From: JBIICS01 sp044238735
GTDB lineage: Bacteria; Bacteroidota; Bacteroidia; UBA4408
DNA: 27,253 bases
Assembly (NCBI GenBank): GCA_044238735.1
Contig: JBIICS010000024.1
Location: 1 to 27,253, forward strand
Direction: 5' to 3'
The notes below the pieces were generated by a model. That model was not told the DNA's origin and did not search any database. It worked only from the letters and a program-made list of their open reading frames with translations. Shown piece by piece: positions 15,561 to 23,427 of the stretch. The position numbers were made by a program, and so were the translations under genes. The stretch's first letter is position 1, and every line of letters starts with the position of its first letter.

Positions 15561-16580
15561 TTGAAGTTAAATAAAACATATTATTTGATAAAGTATTTTA
15601 GCTTTATTAAACTCTACAATGCTTTTAAAGTATTTATTAGTTTTTATTTGTCATCTTCTTTAAAACGTCCAATTCTATGGGGTAAACCTATAGGTATTAG
15701 TATAGAACCTACCACTTCTTGCAATTTAAGATGCCCCGAATGCCCAAGTGGTTTAAGGAGTTTTACCCGACCAACCGGTATGTTACAAATGGAATTATTT
15801 AAAAAATCAATTGAACAATTAAATAAAACTACTGCATACCTTACTTTTTATTTTCAGGGTGAACCATACTTAAATCCCGATTTCTTGGAAATGATAAAAA
15901 TTGCAGATGAGAATTATATTTTTACTTCAACATCCACAAATGCTCATTTTCTTAATAAAGAAACTGCTTTAAAAACAGTTAGGTCTGGATTAAAACGAAT
16001 AATTGTTTCCATAGATGGTTCGAGTCAGGAAGTTTATGAGCAATATAGGGTGGGTGGAACTTTAACCAAGGTTATTGAAGGCACAAAGAATCTGGTTGAC
16101 GCTAAACGTGAATTAAACTCAATTTTCCCCAAAATTGTATTTCAGTTTTTGGTTGTAAAACCTAATGAACATCAAATAAATGACTTAAGAAAATTGGCAA
16201 AGAAAATTGGAGTGGATCAAGTAAAACTTAAAACGGCCCAGATTTACGATTTTGAAAATGGAAACGCTTTAATTCCGGAAAACGATAAATATTCAAGATA
16301 CAAAAAGGGTAATAATGGTAAGTATTACATAAAGAATGCACTCTTAAATAAGTGCTGGAAACTCTGGAATAGTTGTGTAATTACATGGGATGGCAAAGTG
16401 TTACCTTGTTGTTTTGATAAGGATGCCCAGTTTGAAATGGGGAATATAAAGGATCAAACTTTTGAATTGATTTGGCAGAATAATAAATACAAGCAATTTA
16501 GGGAGCAATTAATTAGATCGCGTCAAGAAATTAGTATTTGTAAAAACTGCTCAGAGGGTCTTAAGGTATGGGACGAGTAG
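15561..16580 (+). CDS. Radical SAM/SPASM-domain protein
   Basis: A 339-residue radical S-adenosylmethionine enzyme. The core is ISIEPTTSCNLRCPECPSG, with C54, C58 and C61 forming the CxxxCxxC site for the catalytic 4Fe-4S cluster. The FYFQGEPYLNP segment (about 97-106) corresponds to the SAM-binding GGEP region. A SPASM-type C-terminal domain supplies further cysteines (C265, C272, C283, C284, C327 and C330) for auxiliary clusters, with the typical WDGKVLPCCFDKDAQFEMGN pattern. Substrate is unknown: SPASM enzymes include peptide-maturing and other types, and no precursor-peptide gene is obvious nearby. The start is TTG at 15561, because a stop lies just upstream at 15555-15557 and the first in-frame Met lies past the cluster motif. 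Its 3' end overlaps a candidate 24-residue ORF. Confidence 0.88.
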   Translation: MKLNKTYYLIKYFSFIKLYNAFKVFISFYLSSSLKRPILWGKPIGISIEPTTSCNLRCPECPSGLRSFTRPTGMLQMELFKKSIEQLNKTTAYLTFYFQGEPYLNPDFLEMIKIADENYIFTSTSTNAHFLNKETALKTVRSGLKRIIVSIDGSSQEVYEQYRVGGTLTKVIEGTKNLVDAKRELNSIFPKIVFQFLVVKPNEHQINDLRKLAKKIGVDQVKLKTAQIYDFENGNALIPENDKYSRYKKGNNGKYYIKNALLNKCWKLWNSCVITWDGKVLPCCFDKDAQFEMGNIKDQTFELIWQNNKYKQFREQLIRSRQEISICKNCSEGLKVWDE

Positions 16581-16642
16581 CTTCGTATATTTTTCTTTGT
16601 GTTGTTTGTATTTTAGCTATTTTCAATATTTATATTAGATAA
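16568..16642 (+). CDS. Candidate 24-residue membrane microprotein
   Basis: An ATG at 16568 opens a 24-codon frame ending at TAA 16640-16642. The product is MGRVASYIFLCVVCILAIF followed by NIYIR. Nearly all of it is one hydrophobic helix, with a positive residue near each end, as in single-pass microproteins. It overlaps the last 13 bases of the radical SAM gene in another frame and ends 15 bp before the M23 peptidase gene, so it could be translated by coupling. Short hydrophobic frames arise often by chance in A/T-rich DNA, so this is only a candidate. Confidence 0.3.
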   Translation: MGRVASYIFLCVVCILAIFNIYIR

Positions 16643-16657
16643 TTATTAGCAAATCAC

Positions 16658-18712
16658 ATGAAATTTTTCTTAACTGCCACCTTTATTATAATGCTTACGG
16701 GTATTATACGTGCTCAATCCTTAAATAAATTCGGACATATAATAGACTCCTCTCTATCGCAATCAGCTATGCCGATTAAAAAAATAAACCATCGCGATTT
16801 CTACCAATTAAAGTCAGATGTATTAATAGAGGGAAATTCTTTATTTGAAATTGAAAATGCATATTTAACTACAGTTACAACCTACGAAAATATGCCTACC
16901 TGGATTTATGTTTACAATAAAAATGGTAAACGCCTGTTTTCTAGCGAGGAGTATCAGGTTGTTAATTTGAAGACTAGCCGCAATAAGCTTTATGCGGCCT
17001 TCTTCTGTAAAGGATTTATAAAGGTTCTAAATCTAAAGAGTTTTAAATTTACCTTGTTTCCTGCTTGTTCGGCCGTTTTCGGTGTTGATGATCAAGGTAA
17101 TGTTGTTTCTGAAAAAGAATCCTTATTAGTGAGGTATAAGGATAAAGATTTTTTTTTAAAGGAATCACCATTGGATGTGATATGCTTTAATAAGGATATA
17201 TATATATCAACTCGAAGGGGAATATATAAAATTGATAGTGATTTAATTCTTACTAATATCCTTAATATAAAAGAGGGGATAGTATTTGAGATTAGAAGAG
17301 TTACCAATCAGCTTTTTTATGTTAAGCGGACAAGAAAGAACGGTGAGTTTGTTTTTGAATTGTGTAAATTAAATGAAGAAATTACAAAATTTAAAAAAGA
17401 TACAGTGAGCCTAAAAATAGGGGAGGGTTATAAGGATTATAGAGTTTTCTCTAGTCAATCAAATACAAATCACGATTCAATTCCCTGGGTTTATCATTCT
17501 AATGGTACTAACGGTTTCCCGGTAGGGAATAGTTATGGTGAAATTCAAGATTATGGGGGTAATCCGTATTTACATCCAGGTGTTGATATGCTGGGTTCAC
17601 CCAATCAGGAAGTTTATTCAGTTAAAGATGGAATTGTAAAGGCAATTCTTACAACAGGCGGAGCCATTTATTGGCGCATGGCAATTGCATATAATAATGA
17701 ATCGGTTGAAACTCCGGGTTATCTATATGCTCATCTCGATCAAACCTCTATCCCGTTTATTGTAGGGGATACTGTTTATAAAGATGATTTTATCGGTACA
17801 GTTGTTCCTTGGCCAGTTAATGGTTTTGATCATATTCACTTTTCCAGAATAAAAGATGAGGGTGCAACTTGGACTGGAAGTTGGTGGACATTTAACAATG
17901 TTTTGCCCGATATTACTAATCAAACAGATACTTCAAAACCAGTTTTTCAGGATACCAGACCGGGTGAGAAATTTTCGTTTCGAGATTTAAATGGGAATTA
18001 CCAAGACCCCTCCAATTTGCATGATTCTGTTCGAATTATCTCCAAATTTTACGATCATATCAATAGTAATTGGGATGTTGATGTTTGTTCAATCAGGTAT
18101 TCTCTCATAAATGCTAACAACCAGCAGGTAATTTTTGATACGGCTTCATATAATTTTGATTTTCCTATCGATACTTATTTTTCTAATAACTACACATTTA
18201 ATGTGCTTTATACAATCTATAATCGCGATTCTTCCTTTGAATGTCACTCTGTAGGTAATTATAATACGCGCGATTTTTATCACATTATTAGCAATTCTCT
18301 TGGAAACGATACTGTTAAATCAACCGATCGTCTTCATTTATTTAATACTGCTTTATATGGCGATGGTAATTATTATCTTAAAATAACAGCAAGCGATTGT
18401 AATGGAAATACCACAAGTGATTCTATGTTAATTAGCATTCAAAATCTTACATCAGCTGGTTCGTTTAATGGTCCTGATTTAATGGAGATTTTTCCTGTCC
18501 CTGCTAAAGAGAGTTTAACAATTAAATGGAACGGATATGCTAAAATTAGCTATACTGTTGTAAATGCTATTGGTCAGGTTGTTTATAACGGTGTTTTATT
18601 GAATGATCATTCAATCTTGGATTTACGAAGTCTTAATTTAAGTAAAGGTATTTATACTTTAAGGCTTCAGCATCAGAGTAAAATCGTTAATGCTAAATTT
18701 TTGGTGGAGTAA
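16658..18712 (+). CDS. T9SS-exported M23-family metallopeptidase
   Basis: A 684-residue secreted protein. Residues 1-20 form a signal peptide ending IRAQ. Residues about 60-260 are beta-rich with propeller-like repeats. The peptidase M23/LytM domain spans about 275-400: HPGVD supplies zinc ligands H306 and D310, LYAHLD holds catalytic H359, and DHIHFS holds H392 and zinc ligand H394. M23 enzymes cut glycine-containing or stem peptides, often in peptidoglycan; the complete ligand set suggests it is active. A beta-sandwich region with Asp-rich loops follows. Residues about 605-684 are a T9SS type A sorting domain (LMEIFPVPAKESLTIKW, VNAIGQVVYNG, LSKGIYTLRLQ). An extracellular target is therefore more likely than the cell's own wall. 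The stop is two bases from the convergent esterase stop. Confidence 0.88.
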   Translation: MKFFLTATFIIMLTGIIRAQSLNKFGHIIDSSLSQSAMPIKKINHRDFYQLKSDVLIEGNSLFEIENAYLTTVTTYENMPTWIYVYNKNGKRLFSSEEYQVVNLKTSRNKLYAAFFCKGFIKVLNLKSFKFTLFPACSAVFGVDDQGNVVSEKESLLVRYKDKDFFLKESPLDVICFNKDIYISTRRGIYKIDSDLILTNILNIKEGIVFEIRRVTNQLFYVKRTRKNGEFVFELCKLNEEITKFKKDTVSLKIGEGYKDYRVFSSQSNTNHDSIPWVYHSNGTNGFPVGNSYGEIQDYGGNPYLHPGVDMLGSPNQEVYSVKDGIVKAILTTGGAIYWRMAIAYNNESVETPGYLYAHLDQTSIPFIVGDTVYKDDFIGTVVPWPVNGFDHIHFSRIKDEGATWTGSWWTFNNVLPDITNQTDTSKPVFQDTRPGEKFSFRDLNGNYQDPSNLHDSVRIISKFYDHINSNWDVDVCSIRYSLINANNQQVIFDTASYNFDFPIDTYFSNNYTFNVLYTIYNRDSSFECHSVGNYNTRDFYHIISNSLGNDTVKSTDRLHLFNTALYGDGNYYLKITASDCNGNTTSDSMLISIQNLTSAGSFNGPDLMEIFPVPAKESLTIKWNGYAKISYTVVNAIGQVVYNGVLLNDHSILDLRSLNLSKGIYTLRLQHQSKIVNAKFLVE

Positions 18713-18714
18713 TT

Positions 18715-19836
18715 TTATTCACTAATTGCAATTTTGTTTACTTCATAATCGTTTTGATTATCTGCTTTTACTTTAATGATATATAGTCCTTGTGGTAGAA
18801 ATTTTAAATTTATATAACGTTCATTGGAGTTGGTTTTTAAGCATTCTTGTCCATTTAAATTAAATATTAATATCATTCTTTTTTCAATATTTTTAAAACA
18901 TAGTGTATTATTGAAAAAATTAAAACTACTTTCAGTTTTATTGTTTTTCAATAATGAATTTGCGTTATCCAACGAATATTGACGAAAAAATCTCCATATT
19001 TCTTTAGACGCATTAATATCTTGGTTTGTAGTTCCAATAGTATAGGGTGAACCGGGCCACGTGTGGGCACCTGAAATTATCTTATAAAACTCAACAGAAG
19101 AGTTGTTTAAACCGTTTTTATATACATAGTGTTCAGCCGTGCAGCCGTCGAGTGTGTTGGTATTTGCGATAGCAGTAAAAACAGGTGAAGGATTACACTG
19201 ATTTTTTTTTACCCAAAAGGCAACTGTAGTATCTGCACTTACCATTCCACTACCTCCATAAAAGGGAACTGTTGGGTCTGAGGTGCCGTGTATATGCATT
19301 ACAGGCATTGCTTTATTTGTATTATAGGGATACTGGGCCGAATAAAATGTGCCGGCTACAGAAGCAACGGCGGCTATTTTATTACTTAGCTTACAAGCCA
19401 AAACATGACTCATAAAGCCCCCATTACTTAATCCGGTTGCGTATACCTGATCTGTATTTATTTTGTAATTTGTTTTAATTGTATCAATTAGTGCTGAGAT
19501 AAAGCCTAAATCATCCACGAGAAGTGGATTTAAAAACGCATTCCAAAAAGGCTGACCTTGATTATCGTTTGTTCCCTGCGGTAATACCATTATAAAACCG
19601 GCTGTGTCGGCTATTGTCATAAAGTTAGTATAGTCTTGCTGCATTTGAGCAGTTTGAGTATATCCGTGAAGATTAATAATTAAAGGAACCAAAGGACCAT
19701 TTGCTTGGTAAGTATTAGGTATATAAATGAGGTAGCTTCTGTTTAATCCGCCATAAATAAAACTTTTGTTAATTGTGGTGCCGGCAAATAACGTGTTTAG
19801 GTAAATTAAACAAAAGAGTAGGGTTTTCAATTTCAT
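18715..19836 (-). CDS. T9SS-exported alpha/beta-hydrolase esterase (PHB depolymerase/feruloyl esterase-like)
   Basis: A 373-residue secreted esterase of the LpqC/polyhydroxybutyrate-depolymerase-like group. Residues 1-19 form a signal peptide. The hydrolase domain (about 25-290) shows the YLIYIPNTY and PLIINLHGYTQTA opening with the oxyanion-hole strand. The nucleophile elbow GLSNGG carries Ser137, HGTSDPTVPFYGGSG carries Asp187, and GAHTWPG carries His258, giving a full catalytic triad. Residues about 310-373 form a T9SS type A sorting domain (MILIFNLNGQECLKTN, LPQGLYIIKVKA, EVNKIAISE). Members hydrolyse ester bonds in polyesters, feruloylated xylan or small esters; the substrate cannot be told. 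It lies downstream of fbp and beyond a strong terminator, so it is probably transcribed separately. Confidence 0.87.
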   Translation of the reverse strand: MKLKTLLFCLIYLNTLFAGTTINKSFIYGGLNRSYLIYIPNTYQANGPLVPLIINLHGYTQTAQMQQDYTNFMTIADTAGFIMVLPQGTNDNQGQPFWNAFLNPLLVDDLGFISALIDTIKTNYKINTDQVYATGLSNGGFMSHVLACKLSNKIAAVASVAGTFYSAQYPYNTNKAMPVMHIHGTSDPTVPFYGGSGMVSADTTVAFWVKKNQCNPSPVFTAIANTNTLDGCTAEHYVYKNGLNNSSVEFYKIISGAHTWPGSPYTIGTTNQDINASKEIWRFFRQYSLDNANSLLKNNKTESSFNFFNNTLCFKNIEKRMILIFNLNGQECLKTNSNERYINLKFLPQGLYIIKVKADNQNDYEVNKIAISE

Positions 19837-19847
19837 TTATATGCAAT

Positions 19848-19869
19848 AAAAAAGCCGCTTACGCGGCTT
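19848..19869 (-). terminator. Intrinsic terminator after fbp
   Basis: AAGCCGC (19852-19858) and GCGGCTT (19863-19869) pair around the four-base loop TTAC. On the minus strand the stem is followed by six T (19853-19848). The stem begins five bases after the fbp stop at 19874 and lies before the esterase start at 19836. This is the cleanest GC-rich terminator in the window. Confidence 0.9.
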
Positions 19870-19873
19870 AAAG

Positions 19874-20905
19874 TTATACAGTTATGTTAGCGTGCGACTT
19901 CATAAAGGTTTCTGCTTTACTTACCAGATTTTTGGATCCAATGTACAACGGAACCCGTTGATGAATATCGTTGGGTTCTATATCCAATATTCTGTTTCCT
20001 CTGCCGTCTGTAGCAGATCCGCCGGCTTGTTCAATTATAAATGCCAGCGGTTTGCATTCATAGAGCAAACGCAATTTACCATTAACATCTTTTTGGGTTG
20101 GAGGATAAATAAAAATACCCCCTTTTAGTAAATTTCTATGGAAATCGGCGACCAAAGAACCTATGTATCTTAATGAATAAGGTCTTTTAGTGGCTTTGTC
20201 TTCCTCTTGGCACCAGGCAATAAACTGACGTACACCTTCTGGAAATTTTGCAAAATTACCTTGATTGGTAGAATATATAGAACCTTCAACCGGAGCTTGT
20301 AAGTCGGGGTGTGAAAGACAGAACTCCCCAATAGAGGGGTCTAAGGTAAAACCATTAACACCTCGGCCGGTTGTATAAACTAAAACGGTAGAGGATCCAT
20401 ATAAAACATAACCTGCGGCTACCTGGTTGGCTCCTTTTTGGCAAAAGTCCTCTTTGTTAACGGGTGATCCAACAGGGCTGATTCTTCTGTAAATACTAAA
20501 AATTGTTCCAATACTTACATTTACATCAATATTGGAAGAGCCGTCTAAAGGATCCATGGCTACAACGTATTTAGCCTCTTTTGCAACTTTACTGGTAATT
20601 TGTATAATATCATCGTTTTCTTCCGAGGCTATTGCGGCGCATTCGCCACCGGCTGCCAGTGCGGCAATAAACTGATCATTGGCAAACATATCCAGTTTTT
20701 TAACTTCTTCGCCTTGAACATTGGTTGTGCCTGCTTCACCCAAAATATCAGCTAATCCGGCTTTATTAACCGAACGGTTTACAATTTTAGAGGCTATGCC
20801 AATATCTCTTAACAGTCGAGATAATTCGCCTTTAGCGTATGGGAAATCGTTCTGACGTTCTATTATAAACTGTCCTAATGTAATCACTCCTCTGTTTGCT
20901 GACAT
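19874..20905 (-). CDS. fbp: Fructose-1,6-bisphosphatase, class 1
   Basis: A 343-residue cytoplasmic enzyme that hydrolyses fructose 1,6-bisphosphate to fructose 6-phosphate in gluconeogenesis. Class 1 motifs are clear: VITLGQFIIERQ near the N-terminus, SEEND (metal-ligand glutamates at about 95-96), and AMDPLDGSSNIDVNVSIGTIFSIYR with metal ligands D118 and D121. Also present are the active-site RYIGSLVADFHRNLLKGGIFIYPP segment and the LLYECKPLAFIIEQAGG region that closes the substrate site. The length is near the E. coli enzyme (332). The ATG at 20905 (MSANRG) is chosen because the 20 residues gained from an upstream ATG at 20965 are K/F-rich and outside the conserved fold. A strong terminator follows. 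The gene lies 70 bp after the DUF2834 gene, so it may have its own promoter. Confidence 0.97.
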   Translation of the reverse strand: MSANRGVITLGQFIIERQNDFPYAKGELSRLLRDIGIASKIVNRSVNKAGLADILGEAGTTNVQGEEVKKLDMFANDQFIAALAAGGECAAIASEENDDIIQITSKVAKEAKYVVAMDPLDGSSNIDVNVSIGTIFSIYRRISPVGSPVNKEDFCQKGANQVAAGYVLYGSSTVLVYTTGRGVNGFTLDPSIGEFCLSHPDLQAPVEGSIYSTNQGNFAKFPEGVRQFIAWCQEEDKATKRPYSLRYIGSLVADFHRNLLKGGIFIYPPTQKDVNGKLRLLYECKPLAFIIEQAGGSATDGRGNRILDIEPNDIHQRVPLYIGSKNLVSKAETFMKSHANITV

Positions 20906-20975
20906 CTTATTTTTTGTTTGGTCAAATATCCGAAAATTTGCCTTTTTATTGAAAAAAAATTTCACTAATTATAGA

Positions 20976-21332
20976 CTAATCTGGTTTGTGGATTATTTTT
21001 AAGTGTAATTCTCTGAAGTACAAAAACAGAGGGAATCCAAAGGCAAAGGCAACCAAAAAACTAAGTGCAATAAATAATCCAATTCGTTTCATTTTAATAC
21101 GAATACCTTCCCAAATCATAAATGTTGTACCGGCGATTGCTCCTGTCCAAAAGTCCATGCTTAAACTTTTAGCATAATAATTATCAATCCAGGTACTCGA
21201 TATAAAGTCAACTACATTAAAAGCACCATTATTTTCCATTACGCCAGCCATTGCATAATAAAACGTGATTCCACCACCGGCAATAGCTAGTAATAAATAG
21301 AAGTAGTGTTTGTTTTCTAAAATAGATTTCAT
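20976..21332 (-). CDS. DUF2834-family small membrane protein
   Basis: A 118-residue inner-membrane protein with three predicted membrane segments, at about residues 9-30, 58-76 and 84-106. The pattern WTGAIAGTTFMIWEGIRIKMKR, then a third helix ending GFPLFLYFRELHL, is typical of DUF2834 proteins. The family has no known function. It begins at ATG 21332, 18 bp after nnrDE, and may belong to that transcript if the weak A/T hairpin between them does not end transcription. No catalytic residues can be named. Confidence 0.75.
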   Translation of the reverse strand: MKSILENKHYFYLLLAIAGGGITFYYAMAGVMENNGAFNVVDFISSTWIDNYYAKSLSMDFWTGAIAGTTFMIWEGIRIKMKRIGLFIALSFLVAFAFGFPLFLYFRELHLKIIHKPD

Positions 21333-21343
21333 GAGTGTATATT

Positions 21344-21365
21344 AAAAAAATTAAGCTTTTAATTT
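21344..21365 (-). terminator. Weak A/T-rich hairpin overlapping the nnrDE stop
   Basis: On the minus strand AAATTAA and TTAATTT pair around a four-base loop (21348-21365), followed by a run of T (21350-21344). The stem is entirely A/T and overlaps the nnrDE stop codon, so it would be a weak terminator at best. Confidence 0.3.
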
Positions 21366-22868
21366 TTTAAATGCTTTCCCCAAATTGTTAATTAATTCGC
21401 TTGCAGTCAGGCTCTCTTCCGATTGTTCATTTAAAGCAATATCGCCCGATAATCCATGAATGTATGTGCCCAAGATACAGGCTTCTAAAGGATAATATCC
21501 CTGTGCAACAAGCGAAGTGATAATTCCGGTAAGTACGTCTCCACACCCTGCAGTGGCCATTCCATTGTTTCCTGTTGAATTGAAATATACTCTTCCTTTA
21601 GGTGATGAAATACTGGTTCGGTATCCTTTTAAAAGGATGTAAATGGAATATTTGGTACTCATCTCGATTTGTTTTCTTAAACGCTCTATACCCAGGGGAT
21701 TTTTTAAATTAAAAAGTCGGTCAAATTCTCCGGGATGAGGTGTTAAAATGCTTCCGGTCGGTATAAAAGAAAGTAAAGTTGGGTCATCTGCTATAACATT
21801 TAGAGCATCTGCATCTAAAACCAGCGGACCGTTCCATTTATTTAAGAGTAGCTTAAGTAAGGAGTTAGTTTCTTTTGAATTTCCTATACCGGGCCCAATA
21901 CCAATTGCTGAAGTTTTGGCTGGTGGATTTATTTGAGAAGGATAGGAACGTTTATCTCCTGTTTGTACCATAATTTCGGGGGCATAATTTAGTATGCATA
22001 CATCATTATCTAATGCAGTTTCGGTAGTTACTAAACCACAGCCGCTTTTTATAGCTGCTTTGGAGCAGAGTGCGGCAGCGCCGGCGAAGCCGGCGCTGCC
22101 GCCTATTAAGTATGCGTGTCCAAAAGTTCCTTTATGACCGGTAATTGGTCTTTTTTTAATTAACTGTCTGGCACTATCTTCTTGTATAAAAAAAAATGAG
22201 CTCTCGGCTTTGTTAATGTATTGGTAGTCCAAACCAATAGAAAGTATAATAAACTCTCCGGCGTAATAAATTCCTTCTGGTAAGAGTAAACTTAACTTGG
22301 GTAATTGAAATGTTAGGGTATAATCAGCTTTAAAAATTACCTCATCGCCATTTATATGGTTGGTATCATCAGCAAATAATCCACTGGGTATATCAATGGA
22401 AATCTTTAAGGTATTTAATTGATTTAGTTCTTTTATTAAATCTGAAATCCATCCTTCCGTTTTCCTGTTTAATCCACTACCCAAAATACAATCAATAATT
22501 ACCGCGTTTTCTTCAAATAAAATTGTTTGATTGTTCTCGTTGAGCTCTGTAGGTTTAATATCTGTTTCCTTCTCCAATCGAATTTTATTTGAACTAAAAT
22601 CAACAGAAAACACCTGGTTTATATTGCAATAATAAACGGTAACTGATTTTTGATAATGCCATAACATTCGGGCAATAGCTAATCCATCTCCGCCATTATT
22701 GCCAGGGCCACAAATAACAATGTAGTTTTTAGATTCGGGCAGTTTTTCTGTTATCCAAGAAGAGCATTTAGTAGCGGCTCTTTCCATCAAATTAAGCGAA
22801 GTTATGGGTTCGTTTAAAATGGTTTGTTTGTCTGCTTCTCTAATTTGTGCTGCCGATAATACTTTCAT
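21351..22868 (-). CDS. nnr: Bifunctional NAD(P)HX epimerase/dehydratase
   Basis: A 505-residue repair enzyme that restores hydrated NADH and NADPH. The N-terminal YjeF_N epimerase domain (about 1-215) opens MKVLSAAQIREADKQT and holds CGPGNNGGDGLAIARML and the metal-site Asp region IIDCILGSGL. The C-terminal ADP/ATP-dependent dehydratase domain (about 235-505, ribokinase-like) has GHKGTFGHAYLIGGSAG, AIGIGPGIG, LDADALN, LTPHPGEF and the catalytic NNGMATAGCGDVLTGII. Both halves appear intact. The start overlaps the 3' end of coaE by 29 bp; this start is kept because MKVLSAAQIREAD is the conserved family N-terminus. Residues 256-266 are encoded by an anomalous GC-rich palindrome. Confidence 0.96.
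   Translation of the reverse strand: MKVLSAAQIREADKQTILNEPITSLNLMERAATKCSSWITEKLPESKNYIVICGPGNNGGDGLAIARMLWHYQKSVTVYYCNINQVFSVDFSSNKIRLEKETDIKPTELNENNQTILFEENAVIIDCILGSGLNRKTEGWISDLIKELNQLNTLKISIDIPSGLFADDTNHINGDEVIFKADYTLTFQLPKLSLLLPEGIYYAGEFIILSIGLDYQYINKAESSFFFIQEDSARQLIKKRPITGHKGTFGHAYLIGGSAGFAGAAALCSKAAIKSGCGLVTTETALDNDVCILNYAPEIMVQTGDKRSYPSQINPPAKTSAIGIGPGIGNSKETNSLLKLLLNKWNGPLVLDADALNVIADDPTLLSFIPTGSILTPHPGEFDRLFNLKNPLGIERLRKQIEMSTKYSIYILLKGYRTSISSPKGRVYFNSTGNNGMATAGCGDVLTGIITSLVAQGYYPLEACILGTYIHGLSGDIALNEQSEESLTASELINNLGKAFKKLKA
22072..22102. repeat. Perfect 31-nt GC-rich palindrome inside nnrDE
   Basis: GCGGCAGCGCCGGC (22072-22085) and GCCGGCGCTGCCGC (22089-22102) are perfect 14-bp inverted arms around GAA. 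Twenty-six of the 28 arm bases are G or C, in a gene that otherwise prefers A/T-ending codons. The region encodes residues 256-266 of the dehydratase, GGSAGFAGAAA, at the conserved glycine-rich segment, with no change in length. There is no T-tract, so it is not a terminator. Confidence 0.9.
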
Positions 22869-23427
22869 GTATTTTTAAAATATGTGGAATTAATAACTCA
22901 TAATTATCATTATTGAGGGTATAATCAGACCGTTTTACTTTTTCTTCATCACTCAACTGACTCTTGATTCTTCTTGTAATCTCCTCTTCGCCGGAATTGT
23001 CACGTATAATAATTCGTTTGATCTTATCCTCAAAAGGTGCGGTTATAGTTATTATTTTATCGCATGATAAATAGGTGCCACTTTCAAATAAAATGGCAGC
23101 TTCTTTTATAACGTATTTACTGTTTTGTTTGTTTTTCCAGTTATTGAAATCTTCAACTACAGCAGGATGAATAATGCTGTTTAATAAATCCAGTTTTTGG
23201 GAATTATTAAAAACTATACTACTGATATATTTTGTGTTGTATTGGTTATTTAAATAAGAATCAGGACCAAAATGTTTAATAATTTCTTGTTTTAAAGCTG
23301 GGTTTTCAGCAACAACTTGCTTGGCACGGATATCCGAATTATAAACTGGAATTCCTAAAAGTTTAAAAAAATTTGCAATCGTAGTTTTTCCTGAACCAAT
23401 ACCGCCTGTTAAACCAACTGTAAGCAT
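22840..23427 (-). CDS. coaE: Dephospho-CoA kinase
   Basis: A 195-residue cytoplasmic kinase for the last step of coenzyme A synthesis, the phosphorylation of dephospho-CoA. The P-loop GLTGGIGSGKTT is at residues 5-16, followed by LLGIPVYNSDIRAKQVV with the catalytic Asp, then VEDFNNWKN and VIKEAAILFESG, and the lid-region RIIIRDNSGEEEITRRIKSQ. The length is normal. Its ATG at 23427 shares an A with the TAA stop of the ybbR-like gene (TAATG). Its 3' end overlaps the nnrDE start by 29 bp, so the three genes are likely translated together. Confidence 0.97.
   Translation of the reverse strand: MLTVGLTGGIGSGKTTIANFFKLLGIPVYNSDIRAKQVVAENPALKQEIIKHFGPDSYLNNQYNTKYISSIVFNNSQKLDLLNSIIHPAVVEDFNNWKNKQNSKYVIKEAAILFESGTYLSCDKIITITAPFEDKIKRIIIRDNSGEEEITRRIKSQLSDEEKVKRSDYTLNNDNYELLIPHILKIHESIIGSTN

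Noticed and set aside
22072..22102. GC-rich palindrome as an intragenic terminator
   Set aside because: No T-tract follows on either strand and the reading frame continues intact.
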